A DNA stretch of 64,000 nucleotides from Planococcus citri (taxonomy: Eukaryota; Arthropoda; Insecta; Hemiptera; Pseudococcidae), in contig NC_088680.1 of NCBI RefSeq assembly GCF_950023065.1, forward strand, positions 60,239,350-60,303,349. Direction: 5' to 3'. The notes beneath the pieces are model-generated. The model saw only the letters and a list, made by a program, of their open reading frames with translations. It did no database searches and was not told the DNA's origin. The position numbers were made by a program, and so were the translations under genes. Of the stretch, positions 12,364 through 25,802 are shown piece after piece; within the stretch, counting starts at the first letter, position 1; the number at the start of each line of letters is the position of its first letter.

Positions 12364-12429
12364 CTTTGCAATACTTCATCTATTTGTATGTATTCTCTAA
12401 AACTTGGTCTGTCTTTGAAATCTGTGCAG

Positions 12430-15400
12430 GTTCACACCAACCCATCTCACCAAAACGACATCAAGCATCACCTTTGCTTTGTCCAGACAACAATCAAGGT
12501 ATGCTTTGTCCATTGTCTTGTTTTTAAATCATCTAGAATTCTTTTAAGACTAAATTGAAAATTCTTGATTTAGGTCCTGGCGTCGTGTGCCATTATGAAG
12601 TTGCTTCTATTTTCGAATACGATAATGATTACGTCTTACGTCCGAGTCAAATCGTTACTGAATATTGTGACGTTCTTATAGTCAGCTACGCAGTCCTAGA
12701 TGTAAATAGGTTCCAAATTGGAGCTTTTTCGCCAGATGAAGAACGTAAATGACTTTTTGATTCGATATTTTTTTTGGTTGGTAGATTTATCAACAAACTC
12801 ATTGAAAGGTTGTTTTTTATGTTTTTCCCTCAGGTATATTTTCGGAAATTGCTAGTTTGAAAAATGATAGGTTGAAAATCATCTTGCAATTGCAATATGT
12901 GGCTTTTTACGAGCAATACATTACTATTCTCAATTGCGAAGACAATCTGAATAAGTTCACGTCGTCGGTTATCAATTATTTGCAGAAATGGAATTTCGAT
13001 GGTATTGAATTACCTATCATGGTGCCTCAATCCAATGTGAGTATCAAAGAATTTATATTTTCAAGTTTAGACCCTTTTGAATTTTGGGCAAAAACTTTTG
13101 GGTGAAATTTTGAAAAAAGTGTGTTTCAAATTATGTAGGTTCTTTAAAAAAAATTTGTGAAAACAATTCATCCAGCTTGTAAGCTTGAAAACAGGATTTG
13201 AAGAAAAAAAACAAATTTGTTTCAAAAATTCTATTTTATTTGATTCCAAAATGAAAAAAAAATGTATACTTATCATTGACATTTTTGACCAAAACGAAGT
13301 AGATTGTTCAAGGCATGAAATAAGACGCCTAAGATTTCAATCTTTTTTGATTATGAGGCTTTTTTTTTTACTTCAAAACACATTTTTTAAATATTTTGTA
13401 ATCAAATGAATAAAGGGGGGGGGTCGTGATTCTCAAGAATTTGTAATTTATTGTGAAACAGTGGTATTTTGAAGGCTCGAAGAGTACATTTAAAAAGTTC
13501 AAGTTCAACTAATTTTTGAAACTGGATCTCGTGAAATTGAACTCCCCCCCCCCCCCCGAAATGAAAATGGAATGATGTGTCAGTGTCATATTCAGAATTC
13601 TTAAGTGTGTTGAATTCGAATTTACTTATTTTTGAATACCTACAAGCTCTCTGAAACCCTTCAGTCAACTCCCCCCCCCCCCCAATAAAAAAAGCCAAAG
13701 ATTTGGAAAATAAGGAAAAATATGTGTGAACCGTCGAACCGTCGATTTTCACTGATTCAAGGTCCATCAGTTGTGTTATCAATTTATTTTTTGAATTTTA
13801 CCCCTCAGTGTCCCTTCCCAGCATACCTCCTCTCATTTTTGAAAAAAAAGAACAAATTACTAAAATAGTGCGTGAGACGTTGATTTATACATTGATTCAA
13901 GATCACTGAAATTCAATTAGGTACGTAAGTAAGTAGGTATTTATTTTTTATTCAGCCCTTCTGACCCCCCCCCGGGTAATTCTCAAAAAAAGTTTAAATT
14001 TCAGTACTAAAATTTTTCGAAAATGAAAACCTTTTTTTGAATTTTTTTCAAAAGGGACTTGATTCTAGGCATACCCAGGACCCCAAAAATGACTTCAGGC
14101 CCAAGTCATCTTCAATAGGGGCGGGGGGAGGGGCTTTAAAAAAATTGGTGTCACATGTTGAAAAAAAAGGCTGTTCACTACTTTTGGGTAGGTATAAGTA
14201 TAACTGGAGCAGTTATTAGTAGCTTTAGCTCACAAAAAGTTCATCAAGTAGGTACCAGGTTCATTTTAATGGGAGTATTCAAACATGATAAGGTAGGTAC
14301 TTTCCTTCGCCGTGGACAAAAAAATCATGATAGCCACGACGAAATACCAAACTGTACTATCCACGACGTAAGAAAAAAAGAACTAAAATTTGTTTTACCG
14401 GTAATAGAATCAATAATTTTTCAATTTTCAAAGTTGTGGTCATCAAGTACTTACTATTTGAATGTTTTCTTTTTTTTCAAGAAAAAAAATGTCTCTTTTA
14501 AACGTGAGAATGATAAGCCACGGCGATGGATCCGAAAAAAGGAAATCAGTACAATTTTCACAGATTACAATTTGCAGACTGGTTAATTGCATTTGCTTGA
14601 TGGATTTGAAATGGGCGCAGCACTACTATCACTAAAACCATACAGTGTACCCATTTCACCTTTAAAAAAATCGAATAGGAGAGCCAGAAAAAATTAACAA
14701 AAATTGGCCACGGCGATGGACCAAAAACTGGTTACATCACTTTATGGCCTCGGTTTCAGGGTATAAGTATCATTCCAAAAATTTATATCAGTTCTGTCAT
14801 TTACTCTCATATCATATAATAATATGTACCACTTTTTTTTTCAAAAAAAGTGATAGTGTAATTCATTTTTGAAGATGAAGTTGAAAAATGTCAGTGGTTA
14901 CAGGCCACGACGATGGAGTTTTCAAGGTTTGGGGGGACTTGACCGATAGTGGAGGGGGGTTGGGGGCCGTTAAACTATATGCACGTGATGCCCGAGTTGG
15001 TATCTACACAATACCACTGAAAAAAAATTTCAGTTGTCAATAGTATTCAAGTAAACCACCAGTTACATGATTTTTAAACTTTTTTTGAGAATTACCCCCC
15101 CCCCCTAATGTATCTCTGAAAATATGGTCGAAATACCAAAAAATTGAAAATAGTTTGTGATCCAATCCAGCAAATGCCAGATTCTTGACGGACTGGAATC
15201 AATACGTATTTTTCGGAATACGACCTCTCAGAGCCCCTTAAGCCTCCCCTCCCCCCCCCCATTTTTCCAAAAAATTTTAATAATTCCGAAAATGAGAAAA
15301 AAAAAACAAGAAATACTTCTACCAAATAGAAGTAGTTGAGTTTGATCACCTATTCAACATTTTTGGTACCTGTTTAATCGTTGCCCTTTGAAATAGGATA

Positions 15401-16476
15401 AGTTCTACGAAACGTCCCCCATCGTGAAAGAAAAATTCCCAATACTGGTTCAACAACTGAGATCGAATTTGAGAGACGACCAAGTCATCAGCGTTTGCTT
15501 ACCAATTGAACCAGACTACATCGATTTCGGTATGTAAATTCGTTCATAAAAATATCTACCAATTAAGATTTTGAATTTGTGAAAAAAATAAAGAAAATTA
15601 TTGCAGCTTACGATATTCCCAAACTTCTAAAATACGTCGACTGGTTTTCAATAATAACCCTGGATTACAATGTTCCGGAACAGGGAATTTTGCAGCACAC
15701 CAGTCCATTGACCCAGCAAACCTCTAGCGATCCATATTGCATCGTAAGTACCTATACAGAGAACAGAACACAGTGATACGAAATAATCATTCTTTTTTTA
15801 AATTGTCTACTACATCGTATTCGATTCATCGTAGGATTTCACGGTGAATTATCTGTTGACCGATTTAAACGTTCCTAGTGATAAATTGATTATCAATTTA
15901 CCTTTGTACGGATCATCATTCGTACTTGAAGATTACAAAAATCCGAGATATGGTGCCAGAGTTAGTGGTAAAGGTCCTAAAGGTCCTTCCTCCAATGTGG
16001 ATGGATTTTTGACCATTTCTGAGGTAGGTTTATTCCCCACTCGTGATAGGTCCTCATGTTCTAAAGAAAAAATATTATATGTCATTTTTAATCATTTTTC
16101 TGATTTTTAGTTGTGTTCTTTGCCTCGATTGAATTGGTTGAATAGTCCTGCTCTTGTCACTGATTACGACGATGTTCCTACTTTAATTTTGAAGGTAAGC
16201 TCGAAATACTAAATTAAAAGGGTTTCAACATTTCTTTTAAAATCTACATTTTTTCCCCAGGTGACATACGCGAGATCCAAATGTTTGGGAGGGGTTGGCA
16301 TACATTCTATAAGTATGGATGACCCTCAAGGACAACTTTGTGGTCGTGGATGCATGCCCTTCACTAGGGTGATTTCATTGACATACGATCCATCTAGGGA
16401 TACATTCGGAAAAGATGATAATTTGGAAGTGATAAATTACATCGATAAACATGCAACGAATAAGTACGACGTTTAG
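12430..16476 (+). CDS. GH18 chitinase-like protein 1, non-catalytic, 8 exons
   Basis: Exons: 12430-12498, 12574-12744, 12834-13036, 15397-15529, 15607-15743, 15835-16023, 16111-16194, 16261-16476. All borders are GT..AG and phases join without a break (1,1,0,1,0,0,0); the exons encode about 400 residues and the stop is TAG. GH18 hallmarks in order: CHYEVAS at strand 1; QLQYVAFYE; WNFDGIELPIMVPQ where DGxDxDxE is expected; VDWFSIITLDYN; NLPLYGSSF; GKGPKGPSSNVDGFLTISE; and GGVGIHSISMDDPQGQLCG. The catalytic acids are replaced (E, P and M at the last D, D and E positions), so hydrolysis is very unlikely; a lectin-like or structural role is more likely. No signal peptide lies in these exons. The first exon starts behind a CAG acceptor in phase 1, so an upstream exon is required, and gene A is the candidate. 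Confidence 0.85.
13037..15396 (+). other. Long intron of GH18-like gene 1
   Basis: The 2.36-kb intron between exons 3 and 4 (GTGAGT...AATAG). It is much longer than the other introns of this gene. It contains poly-C/poly-G runs near 13416, 13543, 13672, 13968 and 15096. A short GC-rich motif close to GCCACGGCGATGGA occurs at about 14518, 14707 and 14901. No nested gene recognised. Confidence 0.6.
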
Positions 16477-16508
16477 TTCTTATAACTTCAATAGTAATTT
16501 ATTTCATT

Positions 16509-16514
16509 AATAAA
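16509..16514 (+). terminator. Poly(A) signal of GH18-like gene 1
   Basis: AATAAA 33 bases after the TAG stop, followed by a T/G-rich stretch (GCTGCTTTGTCTCG). Confidence 0.65.
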
Positions 16515-17037
16515 GAATTTTCAATGCTGCTTTGTCTCGTATCAAATACCTACCTACATAAAGTTCAAGTGTGCAATCGTAGGTAATTAACATTTCAATT
16601 ACTCATCCTCGCGATTCTCTTTATTTCACCTCAACTCTGTACTAGGCTACTTCTTGCCCATTGTTTAAAAACAGAAAAAAAAATTACATCTTATAGGTGT
16701 ACAAGTTGACGAATGACGAGCGACGCGACGCACGTGTTGCTCGTGTTTCGTTTAGGTTTGATTTTTTTTTTTTAGCCTGTCATGTTATACAGATGATTAA
16801 ACATGTCTTAGCTCCCGTTACTTTAAACGGTATCGAGTGACGGAAATGAGGATACCGGTGAGATTTCGGTTCTGTGGAGCAAATCTTAATGATAATTTTG
16901 ATCTGCCGAACAGTCGAAGACGGTTGTGATTCGTGTGGTGGCTTATGTTTGGTTGGTGTGATTTTTGCGTACCTATACCTACACTGAATACGAGTATCTG
17001 TGGTGAACTGAATTGTACAGAGTGGTTGGACCGAATC

Positions 17038-20000
17038 ATGTCGTCTAAATTTCGACGTACGCCGTTGTTTACGTATTCGAAGAATAAAAAGTGTTTGAAT
17101 GTGTATTCGCAGTTTTCTACTGAGGTAATGTGTAATTTTTATTTATGATTGGTTTTGAAGGATGGGGGGGGATGTCAATTTTTGGCAAAATTTTTGTTCT
17201 GATTTTACTCGATTGAGGCATATCTACCTACTTAGGTGTCTCAAAAATTGATTGTAGCCTGATAAATGAATCGGCCATTTCAAATTCACTTTTGAAGGCA
17301 TTTTTCGAAAAAAATCATATGAATTTGCTCAAGTATATTTTTTAAAGAAAAATACTTCAAGTTAATTTATCCAAAATTTAATATTTTGAATTCCATTAAT
17401 TCTAGTAAATATGATTTTTTTCAAAAAGGATGAATGTGGTCATCAAACGTAGGTACTAGTTTGGTTTGTGTACTTCGATTTAACCTGTAGGTATAGAGGT
17501 ACATATCAAATTTTTCAAGGACAGACATTCATCAGAGATGAGGGGGAAAAGAGGTATCATAGTTAAAGCAAATTATAATTTCTCACAAGGGAGTCTTTTG
17601 AACTCACTCTCAGCGCTCTTGGATTTAAACGAAATCAAAACATAATCTAAAGAGCATGTCCTAAAACCCGTGTAATAAAAATTTCAGGTGCTAAAATTCA
17701 TTTTTAAATTCTTGGCAAATTTTTGAAAATTTTTAAAATCCAAAAAATTTTTTAACTTTTTTTTGAAATATTGATAACATTTTTTGAGCAAGGTGCACCA
17801 ATGTGAATAATTTTTTCAATTCAATTCCCATACATCAACAATGACCTACTAGTTTTGGAGCATTCTGGGGCCTGTAGTAATTTTTCACAATTTTTCCAGA
17901 AATTTCAAATCGCTTTGAAATTGCCAAAAATGAACTTCAGCCTCTATAACTTTTGTCTCTGCTCATTGGACCCCCTCTTGGCCGCTTTGGGTGGTTACTG
18001 TAAAATTTCAGGAAGGTGATTCGAAAACAAATTCGACTTTTTTGGAGGCTCCAGCGAGTTCTTAAATTTCTCCAAAAATTTGAAACCACCTGAAACGATC
18101 GAGAATGTTCACTGCCCAATAATCACAGACCAAAAAAAATTCGGTAATTGTAGGATTTTTCACCCTTATAGATCAATTCTGAAAATTCTGGAGAAAATTA
18201 AAAAAGTGCTGGAGGTTCTAAAATGGAATACAATTCGTAATTGTTAATGCAGAGAATTTGAATTGAATACATTTTTCACATTACGGTTCACTTTGCTCAG
18301 ACAAATTTGTACCTATTTCATTAAGAAGTCACCCTAAAACTGCTTTTTTTAATTTTTCAAATTTTCAAAAATTTGTCAAAAATTCAAGACTGAAGTTTAG
18401 CATCTGAAATTTTGGTTATGGGAGAAAATGAACTGAGACGACTCTACTTGATAAATTTAATCAACTGAGATGACTGAGGTAACTGAATTTTCGTTTGAGG
18501 GATAAATGAAGGCGTACTCGATTTCATCCCTGCGAGTAAAATTATATTTTCTCACGTGCTTCATTTTTAATTACTTTTTCAAATATCATTAGGGGGAAAA
18601 ACGTACTAATGAGAAATTTTTTAAGCAGAAAAATGGATAATTCTGATTTACACAGCCACTTTTCAAAAACTTCAAAAGATTTACTTTACTGTGGCATCGA
18701 GATTTTTTTTCAAATTTTAGACTTTAAAACAATTTTTCCATTTTTGAAAATTTTTAGAAATCTTTTCTTTTTTTTACTTGTATTTTTTTTTAGATTTAAT
18801 TTTTCAAAAAAATTATTTAAAATATTTGAAAAATATTGTGGGTGCTTAAAAGTGACAGTAGGTGGTTTTAACTTTTATTCAAGCCAAAATGGATCATTTT
18901 AGTTTCTATTTTCATCAATACGTATTTCAATTTTCCAGCCATGTTTCTATTTTGGGAATTTTTTGAGGGGAACGGGGGGTGAAAATATTTTTAATACACC
19001 CAGCGATTTATATATGAATTTTTTTATTTTCTATGCGTAAATTTTCGAAGTGGGTGCCTCTCTTCCCTCCCCCCTCCTTCTCACAAATTTTGACTTCGTC
19101 TTGCATTCCTGGGGCAATCTTCCTATTTTTTGCAATTGTTGATCAAATCGTCATCCTAGATAGGTAGATAGCTAGATACTTGAAAATAAGACACAAAATC
19201 AGTGACAATCATGCAAATTCAACTTGAAAATTTGCGAACAAAAGCAGGGATGTCTAGCTAGCCAATAGCCATTAGCCATTAGCCGTTAGCTTATTGAATT
19301 TTTGACGTTTAGCCATTAGCCATTAGCCAGCCAATCAACAAAAAATTTAGCCATTAGCCAGCTTTAGCCAATTGATTTTGGCTAAAAATGACTCACCTAT
19401 TTATTTTCAATTATTGAAAATAAATAGGTGAGTAAATGGGTTTTCTGTGGGTAAAAGAAATAAAAATAAAAATTTTAAAATTTGTAATAAAAAAAATGAA
19501 AAATAAAAGACCAAAAAAATAGTTTGACATTGGCGGGTCCCGGGATCCGGGGTTCTTTTTCTTAATTTTTTTCAACGATCGTTTTTTTTCTAATTTCTAG
19601 AAAATAAAAATGAGAAATCAGTTTATGAATATGATCAAATAATGCCTGAATGCGAATAATTGTGATTCACATTTGTGAAATAATAATTATTTCCTAAAAC
19701 TAGAAATAATATCTATAATGGGAATGTGCTCATTTAGAGGAGTATTTAGAGGGGTCACTTGATTTTTGAAAAATTAGCCAGCTAATAGCCAGCCAATAGC
19801 CAGCCAATGAAGAGACATTAGCCAATAGCCGTTAGCTTAGCCAAAGCTCTAAATTTTTCTAGCTTTAGCCGTTAGCTTTAGCCAATCCCATTGGCTAGAC
19901 ATCCCTGAACAAAAGACAAGAACCCTCTATCCTCAACCCCCCTCCCCCCCATCAATTTCAGTCGACAATTTAAGGAACGCCTTGGCAATTTTTCAACATC

Positions 20001-22174
20001 AAAAGCAGCTTTTTTGACTTCTTGAATTATGAATTTTCAAAAAGTTTTACCCAGGCAAATATTTGCTCAAACTTTAAAAAATATTAAGGATAGAAAAACT
20101 GATTTTTCACATCAAAAACAACATGGTTTTACTTCTGGAGAGTTGTAAATTTTCGTATGCTTTTATTTTTGCCTTTCTCGGTCAAAAATTCATTCATTTT
20201 TGTAAAGTTGGTAATTTTCTCAAAACTATTGCTGGAATTTGAAAATGTTAAAGCCATAATATTTTAATGCTTGCATAAGAAATGACGTTTTTGTACTTAT
20301 TAAATTATCAATTTGTCAAAACTTTGCCCCTTTCTTTGCTCGAGCCATTACCCACTACAGATACAGCCTGGAAGTGCAATCTGGCAACGTTGCGCATCTA
20401 GTCCGGCTTTATCAATTGTTCTTATGCAGTTATCGATGCGTAACGTTGAAATTCGGATTTTTCTCGGAACTGAAGGGGTTTAGGAAAATTTTTGTCAGAA
20501 CATAAATTGAAGAGGATGAAATTTCCTATCGATTGGTATATTTTTCTTCGAGTTTCGTACAGAAATGGCGATTTTTTTTAAAACATTTTTATGGACAGAT
20601 TTTTCAAAATGCCAAATTTAAATTGAAATTACGCAAAATTTTCAGTGGACACATAGGTAAGTACTTTAATATACCAAAATGTTCAGAATTTCATCCCCTT
20701 TCAAATGGTTATTTACTGAAAGCGCTAGCATTTATCGTTCAAAAGTTTCTAAAGCTCAAAGCTTTGAACTTTCACAACTTTTGATCAAAAAGCGCTAGAG
20801 CTCTGGGGAAAAAACGAGGTTGTAGAGGAGAAAGAGTAGATCATTTTTCATGTTTCAAACACCTATGTGCTCAATCAAATTTTCGATTTATTAAAGTTCA
20901 AAGTTTCAAGGTTGAAATTTTTTTACATTTAAATTAAAATAAATCAAAATTTTGATCGAGCACATAGGTGTTTGAAGAATGAAAAATGATCTACTTTCTT
21001 TCCTCTACAAACTGGTTTTTAATTCAAATCTGTAGCATTAACCATTCAAAAGTTATTCAAGAAAAACTAAGAAATTTGGGCAATATCCCATAAGACAATG
21101 CAGCCGTATAGGACTACATCGTATGATTTTTGAGACGTTGCCGCTCTGCACTTCCAGACTGTATCTGTAGTAAGTAGGTAATGCTCGAGCTGATTTAAAT
21201 TCTATTATTGTAAATGAAAATTCTTCAAAAAAAATTTCAAGAATGAAGAAATCAACTCAAGAAATTCTAGAAACAGTAGAAAAACTTTTAAGTTTTTGTG
21301 TAAAACCTTCTTTTTTTAAAATTTAAAATTATTCAGAGTTTTTTAAAATTTATATTTGACATTTTTTAAATTTTTATTCGGAATTTTTGTTTCATAGGAA
21401 ATCCCCCCCCCCCCAATCAAAAAATTGAACCATCTCAGATGCAAAAACTCAACTTTTGAGTGAATCAATTTCCAAAAAATGTCTACTCATATTTATGTCA
21501 AAAAATGGTGATCAATTGCAAAAATTTGTCATTCAGTTCTTTTTAAAAGAGAAATGGGGGGGGGGGATTAGCATTTAAAAGTTTTGTTGAGCGTGAAAAA
21601 AAACTTCAATTGTGCAAGTTATGCAGTTCCAAAAAATCCACTAGAAAAGTCCCTGTGGAGAAGTGGGGAGGGGAGGGGGTCGAGAATATTTTTCGTATTC
21701 CAGTTTACAAATTGACGGATTTTTGTATCAAAATTTTTTTATGTTTTCCTTTCCTCATCCTTTCTCTTTCATTTTGATTTTTTGGTAATACATTTTGCCA
21801 TTTGGAAAACAAAAAGTTGAGAATCACTGTATTTCCTGAATTTTTGTGTCCATCTTGATCTTGAATTCCATATTTTTGAATCAATGAAGGGAAAAAAGGT
21901 AGGTAAAGGAAGAAGGTAGATGACATGAAAAAACTGTTCAATGACAATTCTAAGTAAAAATGTGTGCCTTCTTCGTGACTATTAAAATAATAATTTCTCA
22001 TTCGCCTGCCTCAGTCACCTATTAATTTCTTTCATGTTTTTTAATTTATATAAAAACCGAATACCTACCTACGTAAAATTAAAATACCGTTTGCAGATGT
22101 TTTGTTCTCTGCGCGATGATTTGAAGCAAAACGACAGACCTATCATGAAACGTTTGTCTAAAAACGTGGACTAG
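17038..22174 (+). CDS. Possible small two-exon gene, unknown product
   Basis: Exon 1 is 17038-17124 (29 codons, MSSKFRRTPLFTYSKNKK..., ending ACTGAG|GTAATG). Exon 2 is 22097-22174, entered through a TTTGCAG acceptor in the same phase, with 26 codons including TAG. Together they give a basic 54-residue protein with no signal peptide and no recognised domain. The support is a GC-richer, more codon-like composition than the surrounding DNA and matching splice phases across a 5-kb intron. An in-frame ATG at 16945 would add 31 residues, but that part looks like 5' UTR because it contains the dispersed GTACCTATACC motif. It is convergent with the GH18 gene ending at 22660. The exon pairing is inferred only; exon 1 could be joined to something else. 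Confidence 0.35.
17125..19236. other. Gene-free stretch, putative intron
   Basis: No gene seen. It is AT-rich with a GGAGGCTCCAG-containing segment near 18043. That segment belongs to a repeat family also seen near 43675, 44313, 44448, 44480 and 63371. Confidence 0.4.
19245..19907. mobile_element. hAT-type non-autonomous element, 663 bp
   Basis: Ends are CAGGGATGTCTAGCTAGCC and its imperfect complement ending TAGACATCCCTG. They are flanked by a perfect 8-bp target duplication AACAAAAG at 19237-19244 and 19908-19915. Eight-base duplications and CAGGGATG-type ends are characteristic of hAT transposons. The interior is full of short TTAGCCATTAGCCAGCC-like subterminal repeats on both arms and a small internal palindrome near 19400. 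No transposase. Confidence 0.9.
20358..21167. mobile_element. Foldback DNA element with TA ends, 810 bp
   Basis: Terminal inverted repeats start CAGATACAGCCTGGAAGTGC and continue through GGCAACGT. TA dinucleotides flank both ends (20356-20357 and 21168-21169), as in Tc1/mariner-type insertions. An internal pair of inverted segments (about 20829-20880 and 20945-21010, around CACCTATGTGCTC) makes most of the element foldable. The 83-codon frame inside has no transposase features. Confidence 0.7.
21168..22096. other. Gene-free stretch, rest of the putative intron
   Basis: No gene seen. It contains a C run near 21404 and a G run near 21557. It ends at the TTTGCAG acceptor of the possible small gene. 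Confidence 0.4.
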
Positions 22175-22644
22175 ATGGTTTTAAACGACATTGCTACTTC
22201 ATTAACGCTATTTCTATTGACCTGGCCTAAATTCAACAATAGTATACTACGGCTGGAAGTTAAAATAATCTCCGCTATGGAAAATGAAATCACGTTTTAT
22301 TATTTCGTTACGAAGCGTGAACCGCTGCTAAAATAATGATTGCGTTAGGAACATTAATTTTAATAATCACCGATTTCGAAGCGTTTTCAAACGCTGCGCT
22401 GCATTAGTTCGAGATGGAAATAATTGGGTGAAAATTTAGTAGGCAGCTGATTTATGAACCGAAAGCAGCCAGCTTGTGCGGATAGGAGTGATTGAAGATG
22501 GATGAGAAAACACGTAAATGTACGAAAAAAATTGGATGTACGAGTAGTCGAAAAGTATACGGGTAAAATTTACTCATTTAGGTACAATATTATTAAAGAT
22601 AGGTAGGTAGGTAGGTAGGTACAAGTAGATAGGTTCATGCTATA

Positions 22645-22650
22645 TTTATT
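22645..22650 (-). terminator. Poly(A) signal of GH18-like gene 2
   Basis: AATAAA on the minus strand, beginning 10 bases after the stop codon at 22662-22660. A short distance but usable. Confidence 0.4.
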
Positions 22651-22659
22651 GTTTGAAAA

Positions 22660-24357
22660 TTAACAACATTTTGGGGCTAATTTATTTAGTTTATTGGCAT
22701 CGAGGCAATCTTTGCCGATTGAGCATTTATCAGCACCGTTCCAAATTTCGTGAACTGTTCTAGTTAGAGGGAACGAAGCTCCGCATTTACAAAGTTGATT
22801 CGAATCGTCTCCGTCTACAGCTTCGATACATACTCCAGCCAGTTTATTGTTCCTGGCGTATAATGCCTGAAAGAAACGTGTCCAATTATAAATACGAGTA
22901 CACGTCGTTTGATTGCAAATTAATTCGTTAATAATAATTAAAAATTAATATTCGAGATTTTTACGATGTTTATCGATGAGAGTATACGTACAATTTCTGA
23001 TGCTTCTGTTACATCTAAGTATGAGCTGACGACGTTCGGTTGGGCCCAATTTGAGTTCTGGGCGACACAAGCCTGAAAATCGAGGTTTATGGAATTTTAT
23101 AAAAGTTGTAAAAATTTTGTCCTACTCTTTTATGAGCTTAAGAAGGTACCTCGATATAGTTAAGTGCTCCTTCAGCGTTCAATTCAGGACCACCCGGACC
23201 ACCTTTGGAAATTTGGGCTCCGACACATTTTTGATTTTCATCGTTCAACGTGAAGGTACGAGCAATGGTGCCCAAAGTAATGAGTAATTTGCAAGGTTGC
23301 ACTCCTAATTTCAAGACGTATTGTACGCTGGTATCCTATATATTTATAATACAAAGTGTGCCGTTTTATTGACTGCGTTGTTGTATGTAGTGTGAGATTA
23401 ATGAGCTCGAAGTACGAGTACCTAAGTACACTTACAATAGATCTATTATCAGATTCGCAACCGGTTGGTTTTAAATTCTCGAATATGCCAGCTTTTCCCA
23501 TCCAGGAACCGCCGAAATCGTAAGTCAACATGACCAAAGCATCGACGTTATTTTGCAGCGTTCGTAGATCAAAGCCTAGATTAAAGTGATTACGGAAATT
23601 GATGTGTAATGAAAGCAATGACGATGCAAGTACCTACTAGTACGAGTAGTAACATCCTACGAATAGTTTACCTTTGTCAATTATATCTTTTTGCCAAGGA
23701 ATGTCGACGATTAAGAATAAACCGGCTTGGTTAAACGCGTTGTAAACCTTTTTCACGAATTCTAAATAAATTACTTTCTCGTCGTCGGTTCCTTTGCTGA
23801 GATCAGCCTGTAAATAAAATAATCATATTTTACAAAGATGTGTTTTTGGCTCGACTAAGTAGATACCTAGAGTTGGTAATGGGATGTTTGCTTACTTGTA
23901 CAGCACCGGGCCAAATGTAGCATAATTCTAATCCATCGAAGCCCCACTCTTTGAGATTTTTTATCGTGTCTTGAATGAAGTTCTGAGTAGCGTCTTCATT
24001 TTTGAAAAGTGTCAGGTATTTTTTAGATTCGCCCGAATCTACGTAGCTGCCGATGGTCAAAAATGTGGTTTTTTTCAAGGCACCGACTTTTTTGTAGAGG
24101 TCTGTGTGGGATAGAAGATGATTTTTTATTGCAGTTTTTTTTTCGAATTATGAATCGTGACTTGATATTTACTTAGTGCATTTACGTACCATAATCGCAG
24201 TCACCATTTGTGGGTTTAATCACCAATTTATCTTTGTCCAAAAATGCGAATTCGACGGCAATGTAATCGCAAATTTCCAAATCGATTTTTTCAGGTGGCA
24301 GGAGGTATTGGTCTGGTTTTTGTACTGCTCCAACATTGTAACGACAGAATGTTCCAA
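22660..24357 (-). CDS. GH18 chitinase-like protein 2, non-catalytic, 7 exons
   Basis: Exons on the minus strand: 24357-24190, 24101-23896, 23807-23672, 23575-23436, 23335-23150, 23072-22992, 22866-22660. All have GT..AG borders; phases 1,1,0,1,0,0,0 are the same as in GH18-like gene 1. Together they encode about 374 residues. Hallmarks: GTFCRYNVGA; FLTIGSY; WGFDGLELCYIWPG in place of DGxDxDxE; VDALVMLTYDFGGSWMGKAG; GGPGGPELNAEGALNYIE; LAGVCIEAVDGDD; CysCys at the C-terminus. The catalytic Glu is Ile and the neighbouring Asp is Cys, so it should be inactive as a chitinase. The first exon starts in phase 1 behind a TTTTGACAG acceptor and has no ATG or signal peptide. A' upstream ends in a phase-1 donor, so a fused transcript of A' plus these exons stays in frame (1151 residues). 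Confidence 0.87.
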
Positions 24358-25422
24358 CTGTCAAAAGAAATCAGATCAAATCTTATATAGTAGGTAATGT
24401 GGAAAATTAATGAACTAATGAGTTTAATCCTTTTGAATCAGGAGGCGGTGTATTCAAAAATGCTTGAAATAGGTATTGTATCTAAAAAAACAAAGCCCCC
24501 AAAGAAAAATTATCGCACTTTCCTGCTGAGAAATTTTACAATCTGCTATTTTGTTTCTCTTCATTTTTTTCGTACAATATTCGGGGTTTTTCTTGAAATC
24601 GATTTTTTTTTTTAATGCAAAAATTTGAAAATTTTTGAGTTTTTTTTATCACGAGTAATCGAAGATTAAGTGAACTTTTCAATTTCTGCTTAAAACAATA
24701 CGCTTTGGTGAAAAAGCAGGTCACAATTTTGATTCTATACATTTTTGCCTTGAGGCTCTTAGTTTTTTTCTGAAAATTAATTTCTCATGATACCCAATAC
24801 CCATCACGAAAAAATCGATTTTTTTGGAAAAACTAGAAAAATTAAGAGAAACAAAATCATTGTAGAGCATGAATTTCTCCAAAATTTTAAACTTATTTTT
24901 TTTGGAAGCTTTCATTTCTGAGACATTTACATAGTTGAAGAATTTTTTTCATAGCTCTAAAAAACACAAGTTTTTGAAAAAAAAACAGAAAGTGAAACTT
25001 TTTATTACGAATAATTGACCGAGTTGAGCTTTCAACCTTTTTTTCAGAATAATCCCAAATCAAAACTTTTTCAGAGAAAATTTATCGTAGGTATTCAATT
25101 TTCTGAAAATTTTAAATGCACTAAATTTTGTTCATCTTTTTTGTGGTTAGACCTTTACGTACATACTTTTGATCAAAAATTGATTTTCTCAAAATAAAAA
25201 ATTCGACATTTTTTACAGAACGAAAAAAATCGATTTGGAGAAAATAGGTAAGTTGCCTGCTAAAAAAAAATGAGAAGCAAAATTGGAAATCATAAAATTT
25301 TCTATTGGTAAAGTGTAGGTAGCTAGGTACCTTATTGGTTTTTTGCCATGAGACTTTGCTTTTAAAATATTTCGAGCACAAATAAAAGAGCTCAATAATT
25401 GTCGAAAAAATAGAAATATTTG
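24358..25422. other. Gene-free stretch with copies of an AAACAAAATTGTA-type repeat
   Basis: Either intergenic or the proximal part of a 3.5-kb intron linking A' to GH18-like gene 2. It contains diverged copies (about 24490-24620, 24780-24870, 25120-25300) of the dispersed repeat that forms arrays at 39-40 kb and 44.6-45.8 kb. No gene seen. Confidence 0.45.
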
Positions 25423-25802
25423 AAGAGTGATATTCCAAAACTCGCTTTGTCCATTTTCACAACTTTTCAGGAGAGAGGAAAAACAGTTTCCCTTTAAACG
25501 GGTAAATTGGCTTTTTAGGTGAGTTTAGCACTTTATTTGGATGGATTTATGATGTAGGAGTGTAGGTATACATTTCATCCACTAAATACTGCTGAAAAAA
25601 ATTTCAATAAAAATGGACAAAGCGCGTTTTGGAACATTATTTTTTAAAAATTTTTTAGTGAATTGGCTATTTAGGTGAGTTTAACACCTCATTTTGGTAG
25701 GTTGATGATGTAGGAATGTGAGTTAATACTTCATCTACCAGGTACCACTGAAAACCCAACTTTGATAAAAATGGACAAAGCGAGTTTTGGAATATCACTC
25801 TT
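25423..25802. mobile_element. 380-bp inverted-repeat element, copy 1
   Basis: Terminal inverted repeats of nearly 40 bases begin AAGAGTGATATTCCAAAACT and include CGCTTTGTCCATTTT. Flanks are TATTTG on the left and CATTTG on the right, a target duplication with one difference. It contains an additional internal pair of AATGGACAAAGCG motifs, so it looks like two half-units back to back. A second copy of exactly the same length, in reverse orientation, is at 46628-47007. No coding capacity. Confidence 0.85.
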